A DNA stretch of 64,000 bases from DASXHY01 sp036272195 (lineage in GTDB: Bacteria; Verrucomicrobiota; Verrucomicrobiia; Limisphaerales; DASXHY01), in NCBI GenBank assembly GCA_036272195.1, contig DATAZE010000024.1, positions 124,001 to 188,000 of the forward strand, given 5' to 3'. Position numbers and translations under genes: made by a program. Under the pieces are notes generated by a model. The model was not told the origin of the DNA. It ran no database searches and saw nothing but the letters and a program-made list of their open reading frames with translations. Shown here piece after piece: positions 26,114 to 35,270 of this stretch. Every line of letters begins with the position of its first letter. Positions within the stretch are counted from its first letter, which is position 1.

Positions 26114-28045
26114 TTATGGGAATGCGGGCACACCACTCTGCCCGCCAGGGCCGGTCGAGAGTGAAACGGGTGGCAGATAATTTCCCTCGGGCGTTCGCGT
26201 CCACCACTCGCCAGTTTTCCGGCGCGTGGCGCGATCGGTAAAATGATAATCGTAAAGCACGGCCCGGATATATTTGGGTGGAGCATTCGGAAACGGATTT
26301 TCTTCAAGCAACGCCAGCACCTGCGGCGAGCCTTGCAACAAGCGGACACAAAAATTCAGGAACCACGGATTTTGCCGGTAATCGCCCAGGGCCGCGAACC
26401 ACATTTGCCAGTCCAAGCGCGGCTGGTGCGGTTCGACAAATGCGGGGCGGCGTTTCAAATCGCCGGCTTTGTATTTGAATTCATACGCCTGCCAATTCAC
26501 GCCGTCGTTGCTGCCTTCCACGATGATTTCAGGGCGCGACGTGGTCATCACCTGGAACAGGCCGTAACCATTGAAGGAGCGAAGCGGCGCGAGCCATGTG
26601 TTAACCCTGTGCGCTTTTCCCGGCACCCAAACATGCCGGTGAAACATCCCGGCAAACTGCACGGCGGAAGTGATCAACACGGCCACCACGAGCGGTACCA
26701 TCAAGCTGCGCCGCACCATTTCGAGCGACGGCAACTTGCCCACGGCGTCCGCCCCAGGAGAACTGCACCACCTCGCGGGCAGGCATTTTTGGAGCGCGGC
26801 ATCGTCGAGCAACGTCAGGCAGAGGACCATGGTCAGCAAATTGAAGAAACAATAATTGCCCGTGAGCAGAATGAAAAATTGTAACGCGAGAAAAGCGAGG
26901 CAGGCCAATTGCCGGGGCCGGCGCGGCAGAAAAATCAGGAACGGAATCCCGATCTCAATGACAAACATCACGATCGTGTCGCTGTGATGCACCAATGCCG
27001 GAAGTTGATGTGCATACCAGCCAATCCACGTCGGCAACGGCTGGGTCTCGAAATGATAATTCAACGCCGTCAGATCGCGCCACGTGGGATCGCCGCTCGT
27101 CAACTTCACGCATCCGGAACGGAACATCAGCTTGAACAACAGCCAACGCAGGAGCCATATCGCGATGCGCGACGGCGGCGCTTCGCGCGCGGGACGCCGC
27201 GGTAGCCCTTGCGGTGGCGCGAGAAAGATGGCGAGCAAACCCGTTTCGAGCAGCAGGACGTCCCATTGAAAACCAAGGAACGGATCGCTCACCGTGCAGA
27301 GCGAAAGATAAATCAACCATAACAAAAACAAGCACGGCGCGGGCGCAATCCCTGCAATCAGCAGCACCGCGAGCACCGTCCCGGCGGCGCATTGCAGATT
27401 CAGAAAACTGTCGCTGGAGTTTAGCCAGCACAGAGTGGGCACGCGAAAATAACGGCCCCAACCGATGCGCGCATCGTCCGCTTCCTTTTTTACAACCTCC
27501 ATCGTTTGCCGAACGGGAACAATGCCGTTGCTGCCAATCAATCCGCCGATTTGAACCCAGAGCGAAACAAACGCGACAAGATAAATGATTCCTAGGCAGC
27601 TTAAAAACGCGCGCCGCATCAGGACATACGAGGGTCGCTCGACGTGACGGCCCCAAAACATTTTCGTGACCCACGAGAAAAATGTCCGATGTCGCGCGAC
27701 AAGTCGGTAGGCCCATTCGGTGAAGTGCGCGAACAGGGGAAAGACCTGGTAAATATCCAGCAACCAATGGAAATCCCGATTGTGCGCCAGTGATTGAAAG
27801 ATCGCTTCGGCCCCGCTGTGCACGGAACCGTCGGGTTCAATCAGTTGCACGGAGGAATCGAACACCGCCCGCGGAATTTCCGGAAATCGCTCCGCAATTT
27901 GCGGATCCTGCGAAGGCAAATAATCGATCCGCTCGCCGGTAACGCATTGCCAGCGATGAATCCACAATTTGCAAAAGCCGCAATCGCCGTCATAAACCAG
28001 CAACGGCTTTTCCGGCGGCGCAGCGACCTGAATCGCGGATTTCAC
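26114..28045 (-). CDS. DCC thioredoxin-like domain fused to lipase maturation factor
   Basis: A 643-residue fusion. The N-terminal about 120 residues are a DUF393/DCC domain with the CxxC-type motif YDGDCGFCKLW and a short C-terminal half. The remainder is a multi-span LMF-type membrane protein (helices from about 150 to 460; GSNGIVPV, FLGFQWDVLLLETG, LMFRSGCVKLTSGDPTW) ending in a soluble domain (RPAFVEPHQPRLDWQMWFAAL). LMF proteins assist folding of disulfide-rich secreted lipases in eukaryotes. A redox domain on the same chain fits a disulfide-related role (inference). Confidence 0.88.
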   Translation of the reverse strand: MKSAIQVAAPPEKPLLVYDGDCGFCKLWIHRWQCVTGERIDYLPSQDPQIAERFPEIPRAVFDSSVQLIEPDGSVHSGAEAIFQSLAHNRDFHWLLDIYQVFPLFAHFTEWAYRLVARHRTFFSWVTKMFWGRHVERPSYVLMRRAFLSCLGIIYLVAFVSLWVQIGGLIGSNGIVPVRQTMEVVKKEADDARIGWGRYFRVPTLCWLNSSDSFLNLQCAAGTVLAVLLIAGIAPAPCLFLLWLIYLSLCTVSDPFLGFQWDVLLLETGLLAIFLAPPQGLPRRPAREAPPSRIAIWLLRWLLFKLMFRSGCVKLTSGDPTWRDLTALNYHFETQPLPTWIGWYAHQLPALVHHSDTIVMFVIEIGIPFLIFLPRRPRQLACLAFLALQFFILLTGNYCFFNLLTMVLCLTLLDDAALQKCLPARWCSSPGADAVGKLPSLEMVRRSLMVPLVVAVLITSAVQFAGMFHRHVWVPGKAHRVNTWLAPLRSFNGYGLFQVMTTSRPEIIVEGSNDGVNWQAYEFKYKAGDLKRRPAFVEPHQPRLDWQMWFAALGDYRQNPWFLNFCVRLLQGSPQVLALLEENPFPNAPPKYIRAVLYDYHFTDRATRRKTGEWWTRTPEGNYLPPVSLSTGPGGQSGVPAFP

Positions 28046-28189
28046 GACGAAGGTATAATATGAATTTCAGCAGTTCACCAGCCGGCGAAAATCGTTTCAA
28101 GAAAAGGAAACAAAGAGAACGAAGTTTTTTCGACGCCAGCCGTCAACGTGCCGTCGGCATCTTGCCGGCGCTCCTTTGTTATCTTTCGT

Positions 28190-29179
28190 TCACCCTCCCG
28201 GCACCAGCACCGCCGCGCCGCTGATTTTCCCTTCACGCAAAGCCATCAGCGCTTCATTGGCTTTTTCCAGTGGAAATGTTTCCACGGTGGTTTTCACCGG
28301 CACGCGCGGAGCAATCAGGAAAAATTCCTTGCCGTCGCGCCGCGTCAGGTTGGCCACGGAGCACACACTGCGCTCGTTCCAAAGCAACTCGTAAGGAAAC
28401 GACGGAATATCGCTCATATGAATGCCGCCGCAAACGACCACTCCGCCCTTGTTGAGCGCTTTCAAAGCGGGCGGCACCAACTCGCCGGCGGGCGCGAAAA
28501 TAATCGCCGCGTCGAGCGGCTCCGGCGGTATCGTTTCCGAATCACCGGCCCAGGACGCGCCCACGGTTTTCGCGAATTGCTGGCCTTCGATGTCGCCGCG
28601 GCGCGTGAACGCGTAAATTTCCCTGCCCTGATACCGTGCCACCTGCGCGATGATGTGGGCCGCCGCGCCGAAACCGTAAAGACCGATGCGCCGCGCGGCG
28701 CCGGTTTTCAGCAGCGAACGATAACCGATCAATCCGGCACAGAGCATGGGAGCTGCCTCGGCGTCGGAGCAGTTTTGCTGGATGGGAAAACAAAATCGTT
28801 CATCGGCCACTACAAATTCCGCGTAGCCGCCGTCCAGAGTGTAACCGGTGAAGCGCGCGCGGTCGCAAAGATTCTCGCGATCGGACCGGCAGAACGCGCA
28901 CTCGCCGCAAGTCCAACCCAGCCACGGCACGCCCACGCGCGCGTCGACATTGAACCAATTGGCGCCGAGTCCAGTTTCGACGACGGTACCGACGATTTCG
29001 TGTCCCGGCACGAGCGGCAGCTTGGGGTTTTTGAGTTCGCCATCCACCACATGCAAATCCGTCCGGCAAACCGCGCACGCGCGGACCTGGATCAGCACCT
29101 CGCCGGCTCCGGGTTTCGGCGGCGCGATATCTTTAAGTCGAAGGGGCGTTCGCGGTTGTTCCAGCACCATGGCTCGCAT
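28190..29179 (-). CDS. Zinc-dependent alcohol dehydrogenase, MDR family
   Basis: A 329-residue medium-chain dehydrogenase. Catalytic zinc ligands are in CAVCRTDLH and GHEIVG; the structural zinc site is CGECAFCRSDRENLC. The nucleotide-binding motif GLYGFGAAAH follows. It probably oxidises an alcohol with NAD(P); the substrate is unknown. A small palindromic piece (GCCGTCGGCATCTTGCCGGC, about 28149-28168) lies just after the stop codon. Confidence 0.9.
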   Translation of the reverse strand: MRAMVLEQPRTPLRLKDIAPPKPGAGEVLIQVRACAVCRTDLHVVDGELKNPKLPLVPGHEIVGTVVETGLGANWFNVDARVGVPWLGWTCGECAFCRSDRENLCDRARFTGYTLDGGYAEFVVADERFCFPIQQNCSDAEAAPMLCAGLIGYRSLLKTGAARRIGLYGFGAAAHIIAQVARYQGREIYAFTRRGDIEGQQFAKTVGASWAGDSETIPPEPLDAAIIFAPAGELVPPALKALNKGGVVVCGGIHMSDIPSFPYELLWNERSVCSVANLTRRDGKEFFLIAPRVPVKTTVETFPLEKANEALMALREGKISGAAVLVPGG

Positions 29180-29289
29180 GGGTGGAATTGACCGCGCTTT
29201 GGCGTGTCAGTCAAGGGAGGCGTTTCCGCAGGGCACATTGATTGCACTCGCCCAGTTTATTTTTCCATGCAATGCTTGCATTGAATTTT

Positions 29290-29721
29290 ATGAGGATTTC
29301 CATTGGTTCAGACCACGCCGGTTTTCAATACAAAGAAAAGATAAAAGAATTCCTTCGCAACCTTGGACACGAGGTCAAGGATTTCGGCACGAATTCGGAC
29401 GCGCCGGTGGATTATCCGCTATTTATTCGGCCCGCGGCTGAAGCGGTTGCACGCGGCGAATGCGAGCGCGGCATTGTCCTGGGCGGCTCGGGAAATGGCG
29501 AAGCGATGGTGGCCAACCGTGTCAAGGGCGTGCGATGCGCGCTCTGCTGGAACATCGAATCCGCGCGCCTCGGTCGCCAGCACAACAACGCCAACGTGAT
29601 TTCCCTCGGCCAACGCATGATGACCTTGGAGACGGCGTTGGAAATTGTGCAAGTGTGGCTCACGACTCCTTTCGAAGGCGGCAGACATCAGCGAAGGATT
29701 GAGTTGATCGACGCTCCGTGA
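29290..29721 (+). CDS. rpiB: Ribose-5-phosphate isomerase B
   Basis: This enzyme interconverts ribose-5-P and ribulose-5-P. The 143-residue length is normal. GSDHAGF (His9) and QHNNANVISLG are conserved. The loop GGSGNGEAMVANRVKG matches the actinobacterial type, in which a glutamate (here Glu71) replaces the usual base cysteine; that parallel is from memory of the Mycobacterium enzyme. ATG 29290 was chosen because it begins directly with MRISIGSDHAG. Confidence 0.93.
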   Translation: MRISIGSDHAGFQYKEKIKEFLRNLGHEVKDFGTNSDAPVDYPLFIRPAAEAVARGECERGIVLGGSGNGEAMVANRVKGVRCALCWNIESARLGRQHNNANVISLGQRMMTLETALEIVQVWLTTPFEGGRHQRRIELIDAP

Positions 29722-29773
29722 ATTTACGATTTACGAGCAGCCTGACATGGCCCAACGCGCGTAAATCGTAAAT
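29722..29773. repeat. 14-bp perfect inverted repeat between convergent genes
   Basis: ATTTACGATTTACG (29722-29735) and CGTAAATCGTAAAT (29760-29773), spanning the whole gap between rpiB and the fumarase beta gene. It could serve as a bidirectional terminator. Similar units occur at 45535-45606 and 47757-47786. Confidence 0.75.
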
Positions 29774-29774
29774 C

Positions 29775-30350
29775 CTAAATGTACTTGGCCAATTCGGCCT
29801 GGCTTGCCGCAAAGACTTCCCGGTGCAGCGATCCGCCGTGGGAATCCATCGTGACGACGGCGGGGAAATTTTCGACTTCGAATTCCCAAATCGCTTCCGG
29901 CGCGCCGAATTGTTCCATCATGTGGACGTTGCGTACGCGCTTGATGCATTGCGCGAGCACCTGCGCCGCCCCGCCGATGGCGTGCAGATAAACACAGCCG
30001 TGTTCCTTGCACGCCGCGAGCGTTTTATCACCCATGCCGCCCTTGCCGATTACGCCGCGCAAACCGAAATCGCGAATGACCTGCCATTGATACGGCTCCT
30101 CGCGGATCGAAGTCGTGGGACCGGCGGCGGTGCATTGCCAATTCCCCTGCCCATCCTTGATGACGACCGGACCGCAGTGATAAAGAATCCCATCCTTCAA
30201 ATTCACGCCCGCCGGCAGCTTGCCGCCCTCGTGCAAATATTTATGCACCGCATCGCGCCCGGTAAACAGCGTGCCGGAAATTAAAACTTCATCGCCGACT
30301 TTGAGAGAACGGATTTTTTCTTCGGAAACCGGTGTTGTTAGCGAGATCAT
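29775..30350 (-). CDS. Class I fumarate hydratase, beta subunit
   Basis: A 191-residue protein corresponding to the C-terminal domain of Fe-S fumarases and tartrate dehydratases. Motifs: GTLFTGRDAVHKYL, YHCGPVV, AAGPTTSIRE, GKGGMGDKT and VTMDSHGGSLH. It works with the alpha subunit at 30972-31850. The two genes are unusually separated by a toxin-antitoxin pair. Fumarase is the likelier activity than tartrate dehydratase because fumC lies next door, but sequence alone does not settle this. Confidence 0.88.
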   Translation of the reverse strand: MISLTTPVSEEKIRSLKVGDEVLISGTLFTGRDAVHKYLHEGGKLPAGVNLKDGILYHCGPVVIKDGQGNWQCTAAGPTTSIREEPYQWQVIRDFGLRGVIGKGGMGDKTLAACKEHGCVYLHAIGGAAQVLAQCIKRVRNVHMMEQFGAPEAIWEFEVENFPAVVTMDSHGGSLHREVFAASQAELAKYI

Positions 30351-30356
30351 GAAAAT

Positions 30357-30637
30357 TCAATTGAATGTCTTTTTGTAAACGTCCCTGCGATTTCCGACGG
30401 TGAGTAGTATCAGTTCATTCGTTCCACGTTAAATTCATAAATTAGCCGGTAATCCCCTATACGTAACTTAAACGCGTCTACACCTTGCAGTCGCTGATGC
30501 GGAAAATCTCGGAGTCGCAGACCCAAATCGTCTATTCGCTGTTGAATCCTGTCTTGCAAAGCTTTTGGAAAAGCATGAAAGCGTTGATCAAATTTCTGGG
30601 ACCATATTTGAGTTGCCGCTCCACCAGGAGAGCTCAT
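30357..30637 (-). pseudogene. RelE/ParE-type toxin, frameshifted near its C-terminus
   Basis: From ATG 30637 the frame encodes 75 residues (FPKALQDRIQQRIDDL, DAFKLRIGDYRLIYEFNVER) and stops at 30410. The expected C-terminal strand (LILLTVGNRRDVYKK) is present in the next frame, from about 30415 down to a stop at 30357. One missing A in the CGAATG stretch would explain this. The start overlaps the antitoxin stop by ATGA. The toxin is probably inactive unless the indel is a sequencing error. Confidence 0.75.
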
Positions 30638-30819
30638 GGCTTGCGAATCCGATAACGTCCCTCAGCGATCTCTTTCTTTGCGGCTTCAATTTCGGCCTTG
30701 AACTCATCCTTCAATTCCAAACGGTCGTCGAGAAGATTTTCCAGCCAGTCGCGAAGCCGTTCCTGTTCGTCCGGGGACAATTTTTGAACGTCCGCCTCGA
30801 TTTGCTCCAACGTCTTCAT
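30634..30819 (-). CDS. Antitoxin of the RelE-type pair
   Basis: A 61-residue acidic helical protein (MKTLEQIEADVQKLSPDEQE onward, ending EIAEGRYRIRKP), the usual size and composition for an addiction-module antitoxin. ATG 30819 is preferred to a TTG at 30843. Its stop overlaps the toxin start by 4 nt. Confidence 0.75.
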   Translation of the reverse strand: MKTLEQIEADVQKLSPDEQERLRDWLENLLDDRLELKDEFKAEIEAAKKEIAEGRYRIRKP

Positions 30820-30971
30820 AGCGAGAAGGGAAATTACGCTCAATTTCTAATTTCGTAAAGGACTTAGAGTTGAGTGCAAAACTTAAATTTTAATTCGACC
30901 CGCAGGCCACCACTCTGAGTAATGTTTAAATTTGTGCCGCGGAGTACGCGCCTCAACTAATTCCCTATATT

Positions 30972-31850
30972 TCAATAAAGCCATTGCTCAACTTTCCCAC
31001 TATCGTTCAATATTACACCCTGCCTCCGATACGCCCAGCACATATAGCTCACGCTCACGAAATATGACGCGGGCAATCGGTTCAATACACCAATCTTTGT
31101 TCCCAGCAATGTAGTCTTGCCGCCGAAACCCATCGGACCAATGCCAAGTTTGTTGGCGGTGCCGACAATGTCCTGCTCCAGCTTGTCGAGCTCGGGATTC
31201 GCGTTTCGGTCGTCGAGTTTGCGCAGCAATTGTTGCTTGGAATGTTCGTAACCGGTCGCGCGGTCGCCACCGATGCACACGCCGAGAATGCCCGGGCCAC
31301 AGCCTTTGCCTTGCGCCTGCAGCACAGCGTCGAGGATTGCCTTGCGACAGCCATCGAGGTCGCGATTGGCGTTCAGTTTTTCGTTCGGCAACGAATATTG
31401 CGCGCCCACGTTTTCGCAACCGCCGCCCTTGAGCACCAACCGCACGCTGATTTCCGGTGAGCGATGCTGATGAAAATGAACCGTCGGCGAGCCGGGACCG
31501 AGGTTCGTGCCGTCGTTTTTGCCGGTGATGGAATCCACGGAATTCTGGCGGAGATAGCCTTTCTTAGTCGCCAACTTGACCGCTTCGCGCGCGGCTTCTT
31601 CAAACGCGAGCTGGTCGTAGCCAATCGGGCAATCGATGTAAAAAATAATGCTGCCGGTATCCTGGCAGATGGGTTGGGATTTGTTTTTCGCCAACGCAAT
31701 GTTTTGATCGATGATTTTCATCGCGCTCTCGGCGATGGTTCCCTTTTTTTCCTGCTCCAGCGAATCGAGAATGGCCTTGTGCACGTCATCCGGAATTTCC
31801 GTGGAGGTGCGGCGGATCAATTCAAGCAGTGAATCTTGCAACACATTCAT
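30972..31850 (-). CDS. Class I fumarate hydratase, alpha subunit
   Basis: A 292-residue Fe-S hydro-lyase subunit. Candidate cluster cysteines occur in ICQDTGS, GGGCENVGAQY and GKGCGPGILGVCIGG. GFGGKTTLLG is the conserved loop near the C-terminus. It converts fumarate to malate with the beta subunit. Start ATG 31850. The beta-subunit gene lies about 620 nt downstream, past the toxin-antitoxin pair. Confidence 0.9.
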   Translation of the reverse strand: MNVLQDSLLELIRRTSTEIPDDVHKAILDSLEQEKKGTIAESAMKIIDQNIALAKNKSQPICQDTGSIIFYIDCPIGYDQLAFEEAAREAVKLATKKGYLRQNSVDSITGKNDGTNLGPGSPTVHFHQHRSPEISVRLVLKGGGCENVGAQYSLPNEKLNANRDLDGCRKAILDAVLQAQGKGCGPGILGVCIGGDRATGYEHSKQQLLRKLDDRNANPELDKLEQDIVGTANKLGIGPMGFGGKTTLLGTKIGVLNRLPASYFVSVSYMCWAYRRQGVILNDSGKVEQWLY

Positions 31851-32000
31851 CAAGTGAAACGTTAAAGACGTTCAGGTTGTCTTTCAAGCTTCCGGTTGGA
31901 CGCATGATGCCGTAGCAACCGACGTTAAGGTGAGACCTCGGAACTTTCCAGCACCTTTGCACCTTTGCGTCTTTGCGTCGAATGATTGATACTATGGGCC

Positions 32001-33419
32001 GTGAAAACAAATTTCCGAACCGAAGCCGATTCGATGGGTGAAATGCAGGTTCCGTCCGATGCCTATTACGGCGCGCAAACGGCGCGGGCGGTTGAAAATT
32101 TTCCCATCAGCGACTTGCGTTTTTCGCGCCAGTTCATCCGCGCGCTGGGGTTGGTCAAAAAACACGCTGCCGCCACAAATGCAGATCTAAATTTATTAGC
32201 GGCGCCGATTGCCAGCGCCATCCAGAAGGCCGCGCAGGAAGTCATCGATGGCAAGTGGGACTCGCAATTTGTCGTGGACATTTTCCAGACCGGTTCCGGC
32301 ACGTCCACGAACATGAACGCGAATGAAGTCATCGCCAATCGCGCGGCGGAAATCAACGGTGGCAAGCGCGGCGACAAGTCGATTCATCCGAACGATCACG
32401 TAAACCGTGGGCAATCCTCAAATGACGTCATCCCCACCGCCATTCACATCGCGGCGCTGGACGGAATCGTAAACGGATTGATTCCGTCATTGAGCGAGTT
32501 GCAATCGACACTTGCGAAGAAGGCGAAAGAATTTGATTCCGTCCTCAAAATCGGCCGCACGCATCTTCAGGATGCGACTCCGATCCGGCTCGGGCAGGAA
32601 TTCAGCGGTTATGCCAGTCAGGTTGACCACGCACTGGCACGGCTGCACAGCCTCAAGTCGCATCTTGGCGATCTTCCATTGGGCGGCACAGCGGTGGGAA
32701 CCGGGATCAACACACACGTTGAATTTGCGCGCCGGACAATTGCCGGCATCGCTGCCGAAACGAAGTTGCCCTTGCGCGAGACGTCGAATCATTTCGCCGC
32801 GCAAGGCTCAATCGACGGGTTGGTCGAGGCTGGCGCCGCGTTGAAAACCGTGGCCGTGAGCCTGATTAAAATTGCCAACGACATCCGCTGGCTCGGCTCG
32901 GGACCGCGCTGTGGTCTGGGTGAAATCAAATTGCCCGCCACTCAGCCCGGTTCGTCCATCATGCCGGGCAAAGTGAATCCCGTCATGTGCGAGATGGTGA
33001 TTCAGGTCGGTGCGCAGGTCATCGGGAACGACGCGGTGGTGAGCTTTGCCGGCACGTTTGGGAATTTCGAATTGAACACCATGCTGCCGGTCGCCGCGTA
33101 TAATTTGCTCCAAGCGATCGAGCTTTTGACAAGTGCCAGCCGTGTTTTCGCGCGGCGATGCGTTGCCGGGCTTGAAGCTGACGTGGAAAAATGCGAGTCC
33201 AACCTCGAGCAAAGCCTGGCTATGTGCACCGCGCTTGCGTCGGAAATTGGCTATGACCAGGCCGCAAAAATCGCGAAGGTCGCTTACGAAACCAGACGCA
33301 CAGTGCGAGAAGTGGCGCTGGAAATCTCCGGTTTGGACAAGGACAAGCTCGATAAATTACTCGACGCAAAAAGCCAGACTGAGCCCGGCACCAGCCTTGG
33401 GATGGGAGCCGGAGGTTAG
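32001..33419 (+). CDS. fumC: Class II fumarate hydratase
   Basis: An oxygen-stable fumarase of the TCA cycle, 472 residues. Signatures: GSGTSTNMNANEV, HPNDHVNRGQSSND, GRTHLQDATPI and the superfamily signature GSSIMPGKVNPV with the catalytic serine loop. The GTG start at 32001 gives MKTNFRTEADSMGEMQVP, the usual FumC N-terminus. It is divergent from the class I alpha gene with 150 nt between them. Confidence 0.96.
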   Translation: MKTNFRTEADSMGEMQVPSDAYYGAQTARAVENFPISDLRFSRQFIRALGLVKKHAAATNADLNLLAAPIASAIQKAAQEVIDGKWDSQFVVDIFQTGSGTSTNMNANEVIANRAAEINGGKRGDKSIHPNDHVNRGQSSNDVIPTAIHIAALDGIVNGLIPSLSELQSTLAKKAKEFDSVLKIGRTHLQDATPIRLGQEFSGYASQVDHALARLHSLKSHLGDLPLGGTAVGTGINTHVEFARRTIAGIAAETKLPLRETSNHFAAQGSIDGLVEAGAALKTVAVSLIKIANDIRWLGSGPRCGLGEIKLPATQPGSSIMPGKVNPVMCEMVIQVGAQVIGNDAVVSFAGTFGNFELNTMLPVAAYNLLQAIELLTSASRVFARRCVAGLEADVEKCESNLEQSLAMCTALASEIGYDQAAKIAKVAYETRRTVREVALEISGLDKDKLDKLLDAKSQTEPGTSLGMGAGG

Positions 33420-33508
33420 CTCGGGAGCGCCGGCATCCCGTGGCTCGGATACGAGCACTCGCGGAAAATCTTCTTTTCCCTGACGCGCTTTTCTCCTATC
33501 AATCGCAC

Positions 33509-34186
33509 ATGAAACGCACCCCGTTATTCGCGCTCGTCGGATTGATTCTCGTTGCGCCTTTTATCAAAGCCGTTGCCGGCGAAACCAATCACAACTTCGG
33601 CCAATGGGAAAAAGAAATCGCCGCTTTCGAAGCTTCGGATCGCACAAATCCTCCGCCGAAGCACGCCATCTTGTTTACCGGCTCGTCCATGATTCGCAAA
33701 TGGACCAGTCTCGCGCAGACATTTCCGACACAAACACTGGTCAGGCGCGGCGTAGGCGGATGCGAAATTGTGGACATCACACATTTCGCGGACCGCATCG
33801 TATTTCCTTACGAGCCGAAAATGATTTTCCTTCGCGCCGGCGGAAACGACATCGCCAACGGCAAATCACCGGAAGAGGTGTTCAATGATTACCAGGACTT
33901 CGTCAAAACGATCCACGCGAAATTGCCGGACACGGAAATTATTTTCATCGGCTGGAATGCGACGCCATTGCGCTGGGCGCAACATGAGAAAGAAGACACG
34001 CTGAACCGAATGGTGCGCGATTTCACCGCGCAAACGCCGCACCTGCAATACTGCAAGACGTCCGACATGGTCCTGGACCAGGACGGCAAACCGCGCAAGG
34101 GATTGTTCGAATCGGACCGGCTGCACTTCAACGCGGAGGGCTACAAGCTGTTGGCTGAACGCGTGCAGCCGTTCCTGCCGAAATAA
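33509..34186 (+). CDS. Secreted SGNH/GDSL hydrolase
   Basis: A 225-residue protein with a signal peptide (MKRTPLFALVGLILVAPF, then cleavage near AVAG). SGNH blocks: LFTGSSMI (nucleophile Ser59), RRGVGGCEI, RAGGNDIANG and DRLHFNAEGY (Asp/His). It probably deacylates a carbohydrate or lipid outside the cytoplasm. Upstream in-frame sequence from 33440 lacks sense as a leader, so ATG 33509 was chosen. Confidence 0.88.
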   Translation: MKRTPLFALVGLILVAPFIKAVAGETNHNFGQWEKEIAAFEASDRTNPPPKHAILFTGSSMIRKWTSLAQTFPTQTLVRRGVGGCEIVDITHFADRIVFPYEPKMIFLRAGGNDIANGKSPEEVFNDYQDFVKTIHAKLPDTEIIFIGWNATPLRWAQHEKEDTLNRMVRDFTAQTPHLQYCKTSDMVLDQDGKPRKGLFESDRLHFNAEGYKLLAERVQPFLPK

Positions 34187-34281
34187 TTCACAAGCTCCGT
34201 CTTCGGTGTCAGACAAACACCTATCCCAAAATCAGCGCCGTTCTGAGTGACGAAAAACGGAAGCGGGGCAATGTTCACTGC

Positions 34282-34539
34282 GTGAGAGCAACCAAAAGCA
34301 AAGTGATTTTACCAATCGGCCGCGCCGCACAGGTGGCGTTTCAAATCGAAGCCATGCGCGCGGAGTGCTGCGCCGCGGCGCATCTGTTAACCAACGAGAA
34401 AAACCTCGATGAGGCTGAAGCCGAACTGGAGGAGTGCGCGTGCCTCGATGACGCACTGGCCGAGGCCCAGAGGCTCTTAAAATCGACCGTGGCGGACGTG
34501 ATGATCTCCCGGCTCAAACGCCGCAGTCGCTTTAGTTGA
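34282..34539 (+). CDS. Hypothetical small helical protein
   Basis: An 85-residue frame from GTG 34282, rich in Ala and Glu (MRAECCAAAHLLTNEKNLDE and ELEECACLDDALAEAQ) with four cysteines in CC and C.C pairs. No family is recognised. A good intrinsic terminator begins 22 nt after its stop, which supports real transcription in this direction. Confidence 0.45.
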   Translation: MRATKSKVILPIGRAAQVAFQIEAMRAECCAAAHLLTNEKNLDEAEAELEECACLDDALAEAQRLLKSTVADVMISRLKRRSRFS

Positions 34540-34560
34540 GCGGCGGGGTCTGCGATAACA

Positions 34561-34590
34561 GCACGGGCGTCTCGCCCGTGCTTTTTGTTT
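34561..34590 (+). terminator. Repeat-derived intrinsic terminator
   Basis: GCACGGGCG-TCT-CGCCCGTGC followed by TTTTTGTTTT. This copy of the GGCACGGGCGTCT repeat family has a T run and so doubles as a rho-independent terminator; a second half-arm (ACGGGCGGGACGCTCGTG) follows at 34592-34609. Confidence 0.7.
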
Positions 34591-34625
34591 TACGGGCGGG
34601 ACGCTCGTGAAACAAGAGAGAGCGG

Positions 34626-34871
34626 TCAGTGTTGGGCCGCTACCGTGACTGAATCCGGCGCCTGGGAAGTGGTCGTTTGTTTGCCACTGCGGCAGCCTTG
34701 AATGAGGAGCGTCAGAAACAAAAGGACGTGGATAGCAAGGACCGCGAAAAAAATCTTTTTGAATCGTTCGCGCCGATTGAATTGTGGGTTGCCGACCAAT
34801 ACAGCGGAAACCTGAAATGGATTTGAAACTTTCAATGTCTTTCCCTGAGCCAATTGCCCGCTCGCGCACAC
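34626..34871 (-). CDS. Small single-span membrane protein
   Basis: An 81-residue frame from GTG 34871. It contains FNRRERFKKIFFAVLAIHVL followed by LFLTLLIQGCRSG: a basic patch, one hydrophobic span and a lipobox-like QGC. The shape recalls the N-terminal anchor of verrucomicrobial LysM proteins, but no LysM domain follows, so it may be a remnant. The start is uncertain. Confidence 0.5.
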   Translation of the reverse strand: MCASGQLAQGKTLKVSNPFQVSAVLVGNPQFNRRERFKKIFFAVLAIHVLLFLTLLIQGCRSGKQTTTSQAPDSVTVAAQH

Positions 34872-34908
34872 TGCGCGGCCTGCGTTGAATCACCGAAACC
34901 AACGAGCT

Positions 34909-35091
34909 TCAATTCGCCAACACGAAGCGCACCAGCGCCATAATGCCCGCTACGAAACCAATGAGCAACACCGCGTGTTTCAGCGTCAGCGCGGCGACGG
35001 CCCGGAGGGTCTTGCACGGAATGATCGTGGACGTGAAGTAGTCGAGAGCTTTACGATCTTCTTCTTTGGCTGCTACTTTCATGGTTGGCAT
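34909..35091 (-). CDS. Small hypothetical membrane protein
   Basis: A 60-residue frame with a charged N-terminus (KVAAKEEDRKALDYF) and one C-terminal hydrophobic helix (HAVLLIGFVAGIMALVRFVL). No family is recognised. It lies between two other minus-strand envelope-protein genes. A start at ATG 35082 is also possible. Confidence 0.5.
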   Translation of the reverse strand: MPTMKVAAKEEDRKALDYFTSTIIPCKTLRAVAALTLKHAVLLIGFVAGIMALVRFVLAN

Positions 35092-35270
35092 TTAGCATAG
35101 GTCGGGCCAACGCAAAAAAGTGCCTGAAAAGGCACATTCGTCTCGTTTGCGGACAAAACTGTCCCGTTTGAAAACGACGCGTCCCATGGCTGGGACTGTG
35201 GTCCAGTCGGCGGACCCTTTTAAGATGGAAAGTCCGAATGAGCTGACTTGATTCAGCCGTCGGGGGATCT

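Noticed and set aside
28148..29191. A 347-codon plus-strand frame opposite the alcohol dehydrogenase
   Set aside because: The minus strand encodes complete zinc sites and the nucleotide motif; the plus frame is a shadow.
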